NCBI GenBank assembly: GCA_036925085.1
Contig: JAUPFP010000001.1
Location: 17,627,342 to 17,691,341 of the forward strand
Origin: Brachycybe producta
Taxonomy: Eukaryota; Arthropoda; Diplopoda; Playtdesmida; Andrognathidae
Direction of reading: 5' to 3'
DNA: 64,000 bases
In this document: positions 32,644 to 44,036 of the stretch, one piece after another
Numbering within the stretch: the stretch's first letter is position 1
How the letters are laid out: every line of letters starts with the position of its first letter
Notes under the pieces: model-generated
Seen by the model: only the letters and a program-made list of their open reading frames with translations
Told to the model about the DNA's origin: nothing
Databases searched by the model: none
Position numbers and translations under genes: made by a program

Positions 32644-33720
32644 TCACGTGATACTCTTTTGTACAGTAGTTGATTGTAGATTTTGGTAACTCATTCCATC
32701 AGAATCTTGAAGATGAATAGGCCTCAATAAAGGTGAAAGTATATCCCCCACAGGCTGGTACTCGATGCAGTCGATATACATGAATAAGGAATGAATATCA
32801 TGCTGAATATCCGAAAGATAGTCGGCTACCCTAATAATGGGAAGCCCCGTTGTATTGCTAGGATAGTCCTCTTGAAACCCGAGCATTTGTTGTATTTTTT
32901 TGGAGAATTGAACGCTTGAATTGGGCTGAACGGTAACGTCTACACGTGACGTTGTATTCTGATATTTGAACCAAGAATTCTTTTCACTATTTAATCTCGG
33001 ATTCATGATATTCTGTATTCGTGTTTTGCTTTCTAAGAACTGCTAATTATAATATTTCATATTTTGTAGATCTTGTTCTGACTTGGCTAAATTTTCTTTT
33101 TTTCGTCATACGAGGATTTTAAATGCTTTTGATGCTGAAACTCATTTTCAAGATCATTTATTTTGTTTTGATATCCTGTTTGACTGGTATTTTTATCATT
33201 AACGAGATTCTGATAGTTGTACGTGATTATTCGCACGTTTTGAACATGGCATTCACATTGTCCGCGGCTGCTTGCACTTTGGCTTCTTCCGTTACCATTA
33301 TTTCCTCCTCTTTGACTATATTAGCTGTAGATTTGTCTTTTTTTAATCAGCTCATTTTTGTTCAACTGAATCGAAGGATGCCTCAAATGAAGGGGGCCGA
33401 AATATTCATCGATATGAGAGTTGATGGCATTCACGAGAAATTCAGGAAAATTATACGCCCCACTAGGAATGCTAATGTTGATGCTTAGACTCCTCTCCAG
33501 ATCTCTGATCATAATTTCACCTTCCTTTTCATCCGCGATATTTAACCAGGTACGCGAAAAATGAATTTCAGCCAAGGCGACTTTGTAATCTCCATTAAGT
33601 TCAATGAGTTTTGGGAGTTTCACGGTGTAATTCGTTAAAGTGTTGTCCAGATAATATTTCATACTGCTATTACTCGGCAGTGTCATGTAAAAGTCCTGAG
33701 GCTCGGTCATTTTTGTAGTT
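32644..33720 (-). pseudogene. Polinton minor capsid (penton-like) protein
   Basis: The start carries MTEPQDFYMTLPSNSS and LNGDYKVALAEIHFSRTW, and the far part GLPIIRVADYL and EYQPVGDILSPLLRPI. These fit the single jelly-roll vertex protein of Polintons. It lies between integrase and the basic protein. It is a fossil. Confidence 0.65.
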
Positions 33721-34480
33721 GTTTCAAATCTCCCACTAATCCAACTGTTGTGTTTATCGCCGTATCCTTTCCACTTCACCAAAAGTTGCCGGTGCCGACC
33801 TTTTCCATTTTTCAGCTACAACTTTTTCCACCCTCCAAAAATCGCTATATTTCTTGTCAATTTTTTTAAGTTTTTCTTCGTAAAACGTACCTTCTTATAG
33901 TTATCTATCAATATCCACGAGACAGTATACCGGAGGAATTCGGTCGATACGTGCAGAGATGGTGAAAACTTCAACCGACCAATTAGGTAAGTAACCTTTT
34001 TCAGAAATTAGCTTTGTCTTGGAAATACGGACACGATCTCCTACTTTGAACTTGGGCAATCTACTATTTGCAGATGTAAACAACCGTTTAAATACATCTT
34101 TTTCATTGGTAGATGAGACTTTCTCCGGAGCCATTCCAATGCTTCTATGATATAATGCATTGTATCCTTTCACCAGATGACTCAACTTATTGATGTACCG
34201 ATAATTCCCCTTCGCAGCAAAATACCTCCACATGTGCGATTTCAAAGTTTTATTAAAACGTTCGACAATGGCAGCTTTGACTTCGTTAAAAGTGGTATAA
34301 AATCCAATACCATTTTCTTTGAGAAAGTTCTGAAAGTTCTTATTCAGGAATTCTTTACCCCTGCTGATTGAATTTTTCTCAGCTTCCTTCAATCTCGCAG
34401 AATAATTTTCTCAATATTGAGCTTCCCAAGTTTCAGCGGGGATGAGGATCATTTTCTTGGTCATGATGTTATTAAACCCG
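33721..34480 (-). pseudogene. Polinton integrase with chromodomain
   Basis: Retroviral-type integrase remnant: GKEFLNKNFQNFLKENG, the glutamate-bearing KAAIVERFNKTLK block, and an SH3-like KVGDRVRIS part. A chromodomain-like VKWKGYGDKHNSW lies at the end, near 33740-33785. Polinton integrases are known to carry such chromodomains. It is a fossil. Confidence 0.8.
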
Positions 34481-34505
34481 TTAACATTGACAATACGGGA
34501 GAAAT

Positions 34506-34808
34506 TTACAAGGGAAGCCAACACGCTTTTTGTTTGACGAGAAAGTTTTTCTTCGACTTTGGAGATGCTTTTGCATTCACTAATTTATTCAGTACATGCC
34601 TATAGGGCCATAACTTTCTTTTTTCACGTTCACTTAGTACAATGTTAGAGTTCCCAATATTATGCGCACAATCACACAAACACTGAATAAAATCCAAGTC
34701 GGATTTCTTTAGAAGTTCTTTTTGAAGTCGTGGATTACTTTCCGCAGCTACGTGTAATCTGTGAATGTTACGATCGAGACATGAAGGTATTTTTTGACTT
34801 ACTTTCAT
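34506..34808 (-). pseudogene. Small conserved Polinton protein
   Basis: About 100 residues with KSDLDFIQCLCDCAHN and REKRKLWPYRHVL, a block I associate with a small protein found in many Polinton-like elements. I do not know its function. It lies between integrase and ATPase on the same strand. Confidence 0.5.
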
Positions 34809-35615
34809 CGTTGCTTAGATAAAAATACTGCAGTATACTCTCCTGGAAATATATTCGTTCTGAGCCGAGAGTTGTCATCCCCATTTTGCGTGAGATCAAT
34901 CATCAAGTAACTGTACGGATCACGAGTACTCTGGTTAAAGGCATCGATCATGAACTTGGTGTTACCAGGATACATCTGATGCGATAAATGAGCAATTTGA
35001 GATTTGTCACGAGGGTTTTTAAAAAGAACCAGATAAGACGCATTCAAAGAAATGGTGCGCTGATACGGATTCTTGTCAAAAATATTTTCAGTAATAAATA
35101 TAACACATTTCGATGATGTGAATTGCACGTAAAGAGCTGAGAAACACCCCTATCCACATCTTGAAAGAGATCGTCGAAAACAATAAGCTGATTTCTGTCG
35201 GGCATCTTTTTAGAAATACTGCTCGAGTCCCATAAAGTGAATACCAGTCTTGATATTGAGAAAAGTGCCATGTTACTTTCTCCGGTGGGGGCTTAATCAT
35301 CTCCTTGGCATGATCCGAAATTTTCTTAACAAAGGTTGTTTTTCCACAACTGCTGGGCCCGGCAATAATCATCCTAAATGGGGCCTTCAATAAAATGAAT
35401 GAACTATCTTTTTCCATGATCGTTACGGAATCTTGCGCTAGTTGTATATTGTCAGGTACTTCCGTTTTAGTGGAAATAGCGATGTTCGTTGTTTCGAGGA
35501 TAAGCATAAGAGCGGCAATACAACTCAACAACGTACTTTATATTCGGCTTCTTTTTTTGAGGTACCACCCCTTCTATTTTTAAGCGTGATATTTCATCTT
35601 GCTCCACCATTTTAG
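34809..35615 (-). pseudogene. Polinton packaging ATPase
   Basis: An FtsK/HerA (A32-like) ATPase that packages DNA into capsids. The Walker A block IIAGPSSCGKTTFV is at about 35340-35380. Downstream are NASYLVLFKNPRDKSQIAHL and LSHQMYPGN, typical of the family. The likely start is near 35610 (MVEQDEIS). It is a fossil. Confidence 0.85.
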
Positions 35616-36043
35616 CTTCAAGAATGTAACGAGAATGAGTACATAACGTGATATTTATTCAGTATTAGTACAAGTTTTGAAAATTTCACATTGCCACTCA
35701 TATTCTAACCAATGGTCGATCAGATACAAAATTCCTTGAATGATGAAGCTTTTAATCGGTTTGGCATCTTTGCTCCAGCGGTTTAACACAAACAGGATAT
35801 TCACACTCATCATTTATTTTTTTCCGTTCGTAATCCTCGGGATACATCGTCCAAAAATGAGACGGAACTTGACTTCCATCACCCCCTTTTAGGAGTTTGT
35901 CTTGATGAACACAGTCAGCACACGTTTATTCCAGCCTGGTATTTTTATTGTGGTTTTTATCGCATAACGGGCTTGCACACGAATACCAGGAAAATCCGTT
36001 GGCATATACAACATTCTGAGTAAAATAAATTGTACATATTAGC

Positions 36044-36600
36044 TTATTTATGTTTTTGTACCCATAATCCAAAAATATAAGCCTCATTTTTTGCACAATG
36101 TGCTATTCCATTTCTCCATTTTTCATGACAACTACACGTAAAGTCAACTTCTTGAGGGCCAAAGATTGTCAGTAAATTCTCATATTTCATACAAAGGCCT
36201 AGTTTCTCGAGGTTTATGCTAGGAATATTTAATTTCATTAATAAATTTCTTTCCACAGTGCCACCCTTATAAGCAAATAAAGCATTTGAATTATTCTCAG
36301 AGGCATGCGTATACAAGCTATGTAAAACATTCAGTAATGTTGAAAATGCGACATCATCGGTATCATTTCTATAAGAAAGTTCATGAATATGTGCTGTCAC
36401 GAATTGCATTGTTCTGACATCCTTGTCAGTAAACCCTATTTTCAGGAAGTCGAATAAACATTATTCGGGTGTGGATCATCGATAGTATAGTATCCCAATT
36501 CGTTAATGTAAAAATCACTTCCAATTTGAAATCCATCACAATCAAAAACGGTGGATATATTGCCAAAAATAGACATTCTGGAAATTAATTTTTCATTCAT
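36044..36600 (-). pseudogene. Exonuclease-like element protein
   Basis: The first part (about 36450-36600) has VFDCDGFQIGSDFYINELGYY, and the later part (36044-36409) has FAYKGGTVERNLLMKLNIPS and NLEKLG. The DxDGFQ...KELG and YKGGxxERxLL pattern occurs in DEDD-exonuclease-like proteins of transposons and DNA viruses. Its placement at the ATPase end suggests it belongs to the Polinton. Function is inferred. It is a fossil. Confidence 0.5.
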
Positions 36601-37141
36601 AATGCTGAATCAAACCGAGAGAAAAAACATACCTAATGCCGTGAAATCCGTGGCTTCAGGTAATGAGTAGATCTTGCTATTGCATATACGTTTCTCCAAG
36701 TACTTATACCCCTTAGCTTATTCCATTTTTGTTTCCAAGGGGTGCAAGTAAATCTCGGACTTGACAAAACAAGAATAGACGTGTTGAGACATGTTTAGGC
36801 ATGTTTAAACATACCTTGATGTGGTCCAAAGGGTGTGTCTATAAGTCATTGACTTATGAAAACATGAATAGACATGTTGACTCATGCTTATGCTCGTTCA
36901 AATCCGTCCCATTGAAATGCACCTGAGTGGTGTATCTATAAATCATAGACTCGTGGAAACATGAACAGACATATTGCATCATGTCTATACCCATTAACAC
37001 TATTTCTTAAACCTAATGTTAATCTTAAGGGAGCATGATAACCCCCAAACCTATTCTCACCCCTTGGCTAGACATGCTCAGATTTATTGAAACTTGCCAT
37101 TGGAATAAATATTTGTAGACAACTAAATTTAATGTGTAACT
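36601..37141. other. No gene; repeated ACATGTTxAGGCATG words
   Basis: Repeats such as 'gaatagacgtgttgagacatg' and 'gaatagacatgttgactcatg' (about 36770-36980) recur with drift. No coding frame is supported. Confidence 0.35.
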
Positions 37142-37614
37142 ATGTCTTATAATTCATATATTTCATTTGTAGACATTGCATCTGATTCTGAAACGGAGTC
37201 TGAAACTGTATCTAATGCCTCAACTAGAAGTATCGCAGTTAATTTGCATCAAATGTATATCTCGATGACTCCAGTAAGTAATTAGATTGGTCGTAAAAAT
37301 TTTCTTAAAAAAAATAATGAAATTGCAACTGCAGATGACACGACCGATACTGAAATTCTCCTCGAACTGATGGGAAATCCACCTGTAAGCCGAAAACAAG
37401 AACTTTGGAGAAACTACCCTACGATGATGAAGAAACGGCAACCATCAAATATTGTACTATTTGTTTAGTGAAGGGTGCACGAGTTGTATTTGACCCTTGT
37501 AAGCATCAAGCTGCCTGTAAGGCTTGTACAGCAACATTATTTGAAATGGAAAGTTTTTTAGGCCCAGTGTGTAGAAACCCCATTTCAAATGTAATTGATG
37601 TTTACAGCCCTTAA
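37142..37614 (+). CDS. RING-finger ORF
   Basis: The clear part, 37405-37614, is a RING-type zinc finger at the C-terminus of the reading frame: CTICLVKGARVVF, CKHQAACKAC and VCRNPI, then VIDVYSP and stop. This resembles the RINGs that end inhibitor-of-apoptosis-type and other E3 ubiquitin ligases. Upstream, 37142-37270 reads as an acidic, Ser-rich exon (SDSETESETVSN) with possible splice sites. The frames do not join cleanly, so the gene structure is unsure. It lies just beyond the Polinton fossil and may be one of its accessory genes. Confidence 0.5.
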
Positions 37615-37677
37615 CCGATTTATTTCCAATTCAATGAATATCACCAAAATAAAACATGAAGTTCTTTTATATATTGA

Positions 37678-37763
37678 ACACTTCTGCGACAGACCTCTGC
37701 CTGCCTTGGGATACCAAGTTTGCTATCCCTAGGCAGGCAGAGGCCTGTGAAATGCAGAAGTGT
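37678..37763. repeat. Hairpin between convergent ORFs
   Basis: An inverted repeat of about 35-40 bp arms (acacttctgc... and its inverse ...gcagaagtgt) with few mismatches. It lies between the end of the RING ORF and the Bcl-2-like ORF, which point toward each other. Confidence 0.7.
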
Positions 37764-37765
37764 CA

Positions 37766-38161
37766 TTAGTTATTATAAAGAAATAAAACAATACTGCGAA
37801 TAAAAAAATTGAACTCACCGATATGCACTGCCATTGCTTCCTCGAATCCAGATCTTGCCAGTTGGAGGACGAGTGCATAAGTCACTACAATTTTACCGAA
37901 TGATGGTGATCCTCGATAAACTTCCTCCAACAAGAAGGTTAATTCTTGGTTCAAATGTGAAACAGTTTTTAAAGTTGTTGCTATGGATTCGAAAGCTAGA
38001 ATATACTTATTTCGAGCTTGTTCGGCGAGTTTGTAAATTGTTCGTGAAAAGTTGGAATTCACGGCTTCGTGCAATTGTTTGGCCATATGATACACATCAA
38101 TGGCAATTTTAGTAGAATCCTGCATGTTGAACACCTTCTTATTCGTAAGAGCTAAGCACAA
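37766..38161 (-). CDS. Possible Bcl-2-like ORF
   Basis: About 120 residues with a helix-rich pattern. LHEAVNSNFSRTI could be the helix around BH3-alpha3. LLEEVYRGSPSFGKIVV, then TYALVLQLAR, resembles the BH1 region of Bcl-2 proteins (usual form ELFRDGVNWGRIVAFFSFG). The frame reaches a donor-like site (atcg|gtgagt, about 37820), so BH2 would lie in a further exon I cannot find. Bcl-2-like genes occur in some adintoviruses and other DNA viruses, so this may be an accessory gene of the neighbouring element. The match is moderate; a chance helical ORF is possible. Confidence 0.45.
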   Translation of the reverse strand: MCLALTNKKVFNMQDSTKIAIDVYHMAKQLHEAVNSNFSRTIYKLAEQARNKYILAFESIATTLKTVSHLNQELTFLLEEVYRGSPSFGKIVVTYALVLQLARSGFEEAMAVHIGEFNFFIRSIVLFLYNN

Positions 38162-38628
38162 CTAACACATTAAATAGTTTAAAAGTGGTTGACCTTCATA
38201 CTGCTTGCTATGGTGGAGTATGGCATAGATATGTCTCTATAGCTTATAAACTAGTTGGCCTTAAAATGAGTGATACAGAAATCACTCAATGATAGTCTAT
38301 GGGAGATTGGAATGTGGTGCTCAAAATGTGCCTCCAATAGTAGTCTATGGGAAAAAGTGACCCAGAAATGACTTTTCCTATACTACTTATATCATAATAA
38401 CAATATAATGCTAATGAATAAGAGATGGCTCAGTGGTGATGTGCAACATGGCCAATGCTTCCCTAGAAATGGTAATGGGGCAGCAGGGGCAAGGTTTATA
38501 GAATAACAAGGTTTGCTCATTACTAAGGAAGTCAACTGTTGATACGAAAGTGGTGGCCATGTTGTAATGACACAATAAAGCTCATCACATAGCCTATATA
38601 GGTTATTTTGCCTTATTTGCTTTATATG
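38162..38628. other. Intergenic, no gene recognised
   Basis: The words 'agtctatggga' occur twice (about 38296 and 38343). No other feature is supported. Confidence 0.35.
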
Positions 38629-39760
38629 TTAAGAGCCTAGATACAGTGTTTAATTCAAAATTTCTCCGAATGTAGGTGCTGCTATCGTTTTTGATTTAAA
38701 AATAACTTTTTTAACATTTTTTTTAGGTTTGAAGTCATTATAATTAATATAAAAATAATTTTACGTGTTAAGCTTATTAAATGGAAACATCATGAAACTA
38801 ATATTTTAATTCACGTGGTAAATTTTTTAACGAGTTCTTCAAATGTTTGTGGTTTTTTTTTGGTCATATGGGATTTAACATGGAGTTAAAAAAACACAAG
38901 ATTTTAAAATATTTAAAATATTTAAAAATGCAAGGACCTTTCAAAATTTAGAAAAAGGAATCATCCTGAAGCCAATAAATGCATGCAAGTATGCTAATTT
39001 TTTGGATTGCTCAAAATTATTTTTTAATAAGAGTTCTTCAAACTTTTGTGGGATGGTGTTGTCTTATGAGACTTAACATCGAGTTAAAAAAATGTACAAT
39101 TTTAAACGTTATTAAAAAAGATGATAATAAGTAATCACTAATTTGTTGACCAGTAGAGTAATAATGACGATGAAATAATTTGAAACGGTCAATGTTTGTG
39201 CAAACAAACGTGCACTTTAATTACAGTACATGAATTGACGTTTCGATGCTATATGGCATCATCATCAGAAAAATCTAGGTAAAAAACCCAGTAACAATTA
39301 ATGAATTATAAAAAGAAATTATGTAAAAATAAAAAAGTTTTCATTATACATAATAGGCACACACTTACAAAAAGGACGACATGAGGGTTTTTTTACCTAG
39401 ATTTTTCTGATGATGATGCCATATAGCATCGAAACGTCAATTCATGTACTGTAATTAAAGTGCACGTTTGTTTGCACAAACATAGACCAAGTTTCAAATT
39501 ATTTCATCGTCATTGTTATTAAAAAATAGAAGGACCTTTTCAAAAATTATAAAAATGAAATAACATGTGAAGCGAATACATGAAAGCACATGCTAATGTT
39601 TTTGTTATTGTTCGAAATCGTTTTTAACAAAAGTTCTTCAAATGTTTGTGGAACAGTTTTTTGGTTCAATGGGATTTAACATAGAGTTTAAAAAATAATC
39701 ATTTTGAACACTGTTCAAAAATAGAAGGACCTTTTCAAAATTTATATAAAGCGAGCACTT
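38629..39760. mobile_element. PAL2-family repeat block
   Basis: Starts TTAA|GAGCCTAGATACAG, then 'aattcaaaatttctccgaatgtagg', as in the insert at 58043-58420. The unit 'gttcttcaaatgtttgtgg...tgggatttaacatggagtt' recurs at about 38836, 39040 and 39628. The block is broken by the element at 39157-39515. No coding. Confidence 0.65.
39157..39515. mobile_element. Palindromic element with hammerhead-like cores
   Basis: Two arms of about 120 bp, inverted around a spacer near 39290-39385. Each arm holds CTGATGA, a short stem (GATGC-CATATA-GCATC) and GAAAC, on the plus strand at about 39407-39434 and on the minus strand at about 39238-39266. This order is the conserved core of hammerhead ribozymes, which occur in Penelope-like elements and retrozymes. 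Stems I and III are not established. Confidence 0.6.
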
Positions 39761-39879
39761 AAAGAACAATACTTTTTATTGCATCTTGTGCTTTACTGTA
39801 TCTTCACTGAGCGAATAAAATAGATATAAACAATAAATTATTGTAACAATAGACTATTAATTTACTAAGAATTCTGTGT

Positions 39880-40226
39880 GGGTTCTATCTATCTATCTAT
39901 ATATCTGTGAAATAACGCTGTACAACCATTGAAGCACATCGGAATTTATATAAATTTAAATAAATGAAGAAATGAACAGCTTTTTTTCTCAAGGTCAACT
40001 ATATGTTGCACCCTTCCCATCCAAGAACCCCATGATATTAAAGTGGAGAGGGGAAAAGGTTTGGAAAGTGTAAAGGGGGAGAGAGAAAGAGAGAAATGTG
40101 GAGGGGTAAAAGTGGGAGGGGTGACTGAAATTGAAATGAAAGAAGTAAAAAAAGGAAAAAACGATGTGCATGCACACAATTGCCAGTAATTTTGCTCCCG
40201 TCATTTATGATGGGTTACCCCACTAG
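39880..40226 (+). mobile_element. Helitron-like element, copy 1
   Basis: The 3' end has a hairpin close to the end (cccgtcatttatgatggg) and then ...CCACTAG, followed by T. This is the hairpin plus CTRR layout of Helitrons. The body is shared with 43330-43680 and 52383-52730. The 5' end is uncertain. The frame on the minus strand is a shadow of the repeat. Confidence 0.6.
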
Positions 40227-40714
40227 TTATTATTATATTAATATAAGAATTTAATATAAAATAAAACATCATTGGAAAACGTGTGTTAGTTGTTATTTGT
40301 GAATTAAAAAAATAAAATAACAGTTATTTTTAAAATACCTTATAATAATTTAATGAATATTCTGTAGTATATAATAAAATGTAATAATATTATTAATAAT
40401 ACAATATTAATATTGAAAGGTAATGTAACATAAATTAAAACATTTCAATAGAAAACTTGTGCTTGTTGTGTTGTAAGCAAATAAAATAGTCTGTAATTTA
40501 TAATAAAATTAATTAAATGTATTATATTCAAATTTAATATTAATATTAAATATGAAAAGTACTTCCAGAAATTATAGTTGGCCAGATTATTAAAAAAAAT
40601 TCATGATTAAACTTAATGGTAAAATAAATATAGAAACATTATAAAGTGCCATAAAGCAATAAATGTATTTAATATATTAAATATTTTATTGCTTTTTAGC
40701 ATTTTATTATTACA
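40227..40714. other. AT-rich spacer
   Basis: Very AT-rich, with runs of TAATATTAAT type. No gene or element is supported. Confidence 0.4.
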
Positions 40715-42360
40715 ATTACAATTAGTACTCTGCTAGCAGCCATATAGGCCTATGGCAGAGGGACATAAGAGTCCACATGCAGCATTAAGCATTGTCAAGC
40801 ACATATATAAAAACAAAATGAATATACAAATGTCAATCCCACAAAACAAAATTATCCTCATTCACCACTGCCTCAGGAAGAGAGTTTCTTTGTCTTATAA
40901 CTAGGAAAAAAAGACCAATAATATGAATCTGTCCTAGCAAAAATCTCTCTAATTTTCTTAGAATGGTCAGCCCTGCCCATGTATAGTGCTTTATCAATAT
41001 CACTGGACTGCTGTTTAGGACAATCACCACGTGTAATTTTTCCAAACAATTTCAAACTTAACTCAGTCCTGCAATGTGCCAAACTATGCCATTGTAGCAC
41101 TGACAGTATCTCAGTGACACTCTGTAAACTTGTGCCTGCCACAAACAAACCTAGCTGCCTTATGCTGAACCATTTCAACTGAATGAGTCTGTGTGACAGA
41201 GTGAGGATTCCATACACTGCAGCAATACTCAAGATGAGGCCAAACCAATGCTTGATAGGCAATAGTTTTAATTTGTGCTGGGCAGGTGCCCAATGTCCTT
41301 TGACTAAAACGAAAGAGTTGTAGAGCTTTCCCATTAAGACCATCAATGTTTTTTTTCTAAGAAAGGTCATCTGTCATTGTAACCCCAAGTACTTATAACA
41401 CTTGACACTGAAGAATAGTGTCATTCATACTATAATTGAACACAATTGGATTTCTACCCCGAGTTAGCCTGGAGTTGCCATATATTACACCATCCTTCAA
41501 TTGCCTTCAAGTCTAAAGCTAATGTTTGATAGTCTTGGATTCCGTCAACCTCTTTGTAAATTAGAGTATCATCAGCAAATAGTCTACAGTTGCTGCCAAC
41601 TGTGCTGCTGAGGTCATTAATAAATATCAGGAACAATAGAGGACCCAGCACACTACCCTGGGGTACACCAGATTTAACAGCCAACCACTCTGAGTGAGAC
41701 CCATTTACAACTACCCTTTGTTTCCTATCACTTAAAAAAGAAGTTACCCATTTGGTTACCTACCCCATGTGAAACAGTGTCAAATGCCTTACAAAAGTCA
41801 AGAAACACCATGTCAACCTGTTTACCATTGTCTAAACTTTTTTGGAGGTCATCCACTACCAGGATAAGTTGAGTCTCACAAGAGCGCCCACTCAGGAAAC
41901 TGTGTTGGTTATCAGAAATGAGATTGTGAGATTGGAGAAACTTAATACAGCCAGAGTATATGATATGCTCAAGAATTTTACAAACCACTGAAGTTAGAGA
42001 TACAGGCCTACAGTTTGCAGCTTCGGACTTATTACCTGACTTAAATATTGGAGTAACATTTGCTAATTTCCACATACTTGGAACAACCATTTGATCCAAA
42101 GACTGCTGATAAATTAGCTGAAGAAATGGTCCCACTTCCCTATCTAATTTTATAAGAACTACTGCATAAATTCTATCTGACCCCACACTTTTATTTTTAA
42201 TAAGAGTCAATAGTTGCTTGATAATGTCCTCAGTATTAACAATAATATCCCACAAAGAATGCATTGTTCTAGACTCAATCACTAGGTGTAGTATTTTCAT
42301 CTGCGGTAAAAACACTCCTGTATTGTTCATTCAACAAAGAAGCTTTCAATTCCTGGTGTT
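40715..42360 (-). mobile_element. LINE copy 2, 5'-truncated and decayed
   Basis: Same CR1-type family as 835-4131. Minus-strand frames hold RT parts: LTSVVCKILEHII and FLDFCKAFDTVSHG (41728-42330), GVPQGSVLGPLLF and FADDTLIY (41454-41684), then HLEYCCSVWNPH (41111-41293). The end, IREIFARTDSYYWSF, lies near 40900, followed by the 3' UTR signature. The RT is interrupted by several stops and shifts, plus a small deletion after FDTVSHG. No endonuclease remains. Confidence 0.85.
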
Positions 42361-42440
42361 TCTATATATAACTATTGAGACATTTTGGGCCCACCACTCT
42401 TTATTTAATTTAGTGCCAATAATTTTGGGGTTCCAACTTT

Positions 42441-43300
42441 TGTAACACCTTGTATTATGGTTGTAGCTTCTGGGCCTCTTGGTACATTTAGGTACCGATT
42501 GACCGAGATTCTATTTTTAACTTGACCTTATCGTTCTCCCCTCTTATGTCATTGTATTATCCTTCCACATGAGTGGATCTTATAGGGCTTAATTTGAAGT
42601 TGTTTACGTTTTTCCCCTTCTTAGAAAAACGCCTGAGTCATCGTTTTGGGGCCCAAACTTTTTTTTGTCCAATCACAGAAAAGTGTCCTGAGAATCTGAA
42701 TTCTGGATTCTTATGGTATAAATAGAGACGTGTTTTTGTGTTTCATAGTTAATTCTTAAATAACAAACATATGCCCAATTTTGGCTAGGTTCTTGCATTA
42801 TTTTCTGAAATGTGATTATTATTTTTATGTGCTGTGATTTTACAACCAGTTATCATTTTGCTTATTATTCTTATATGTGGAATAAATCCTCAACTTCTTA
42901 TTTAACTTAAACAGTGGTGATTTTCGTTATTTGTGTTAATGTTAATTATTTTGCAACTGTGCAATCTCATCATCTAGTTGCAGCTATTCACCAATTTGGA
43001 TACTTCAAGTCTTCAACAGGTGCAAACCTGCAACATCGAGTTTGTGAGTATATTCACATTCTTTTCAAGGATAAATTTACGGACGCACAAGTCCGAGAGA
43101 TACAGAGACAAAAGATCCTCAAGACTGTGAGAGTCGTTATAAGAGACTAGTGAGGACATTAAATAGACATTATATTGGCCTAGTCCTCCCGGGCCAATAG
43201 AATTAGTGACCTAGCCACTCACTATTAATACGAGTGAAAACTTGCTCATATCATTTAAAAAGAGCAGATTCTATCTGGGGAAAAAGGTCTGTCACACTAT
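42441..43300 (+). mobile_element. LTR-element remnant (second LTR family)
   Basis: An LTR-like stretch starts TGTAACACCTTG at 42441 and carries a TATA box (ggtataaatagag, about 42715) and AATAAA (about 42882). The following 42916-43300 resembles 1-396 and ends in a purine run (ctggggaaaaagg, about 43277) before TGTCACAC. It looks like a shortened LTR element with almost no internal part. It is a fossil. Confidence 0.45.
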
Positions 43301-43329
43301 CTATAAACAATAATCATCAATATTTTTTA

Positions 43330-43680
43330 ATATTAAGCCAGGTCTGTGTGTGTGTGGGTGTCTGTCTGTGATAATGCTGTACAACCTTGAAGCACATCAG
43401 AATTTATATAAATTTAAATGAATAAATGAACCGCTTTTTTTCTCAAGGTCAACTATATGTTGCATCCTTCCCATCCAAGAACCCCATGATATTAAATTGG
43501 AGAAGAGAAAAGGTTGGAAAGTGTAGAGGGGAGAGAGAGAAAGAAACTTGAAGGGGGAAAAAAGTGGGAAGGGGTGACTGAAATTGAAATGAAAGGAGTA
43601 AAAAAAAGAAAAAACGACATGCATGTGCACAATTGCCTGTGAATTTGGCTCCCGTCATTTATGACGGGTTAGCCCACTAG
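43330..43680 (+). mobile_element. Helitron-like element, copy 2
   Basis: The end has a perfect hairpin, cccgtcatttatgacggg (about 43661), then CCCACTAG and T. The body is similar to the copies at 39880 and 52383. The 5' edge is unclear. Confidence 0.65.
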
Positions 43681-43884
43681 TTTTTTAATAATATTATTAA
43701 TAAAATAATATAATATAATTCAAATAGAAAACATGTGTTGTGTTATATGTGATTAAAAAAAGTAAAAAATATTCTATAAATATTGTTTGTTGTTCCAATC
43801 TCTCTCATTTTCCCTTTTAGTAATTCATTCCACTTATTTTCTTGATATTCTACACATTTTATTACATATTTCTAAGTTCATATA

Positions 43885-43979
43885 TGTGACGGGGTGATAT
43901 TTCCACTCACCTCCTTATCTATATCGATCGTTTGTTGTTGTTGGTACTCACCCTGTACTCGTTGAGGTTGATAACTTTA

Positions 43980-44036
<57 letters not shown>

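Larger units (their letters stand above)
25640..36600. mobile_element. Polinton/Maverick fossil
   Basis: A self-synthesising DNA transposon remnant. The polymerase and dUTPase are on the plus strand. Protease, major capsid, a basic core-like protein, minor capsid, integrase, a small conserved protein and packaging ATPase are on the minus strand, an order expected of Polintons. It is old and heavily broken, with well over ten breaks spread over nearly every gene. Terminal inverted repeats could not be found, so the ends are approximate, and the ORFs at 36044-38161 may or may not belong. Confidence 0.9.
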
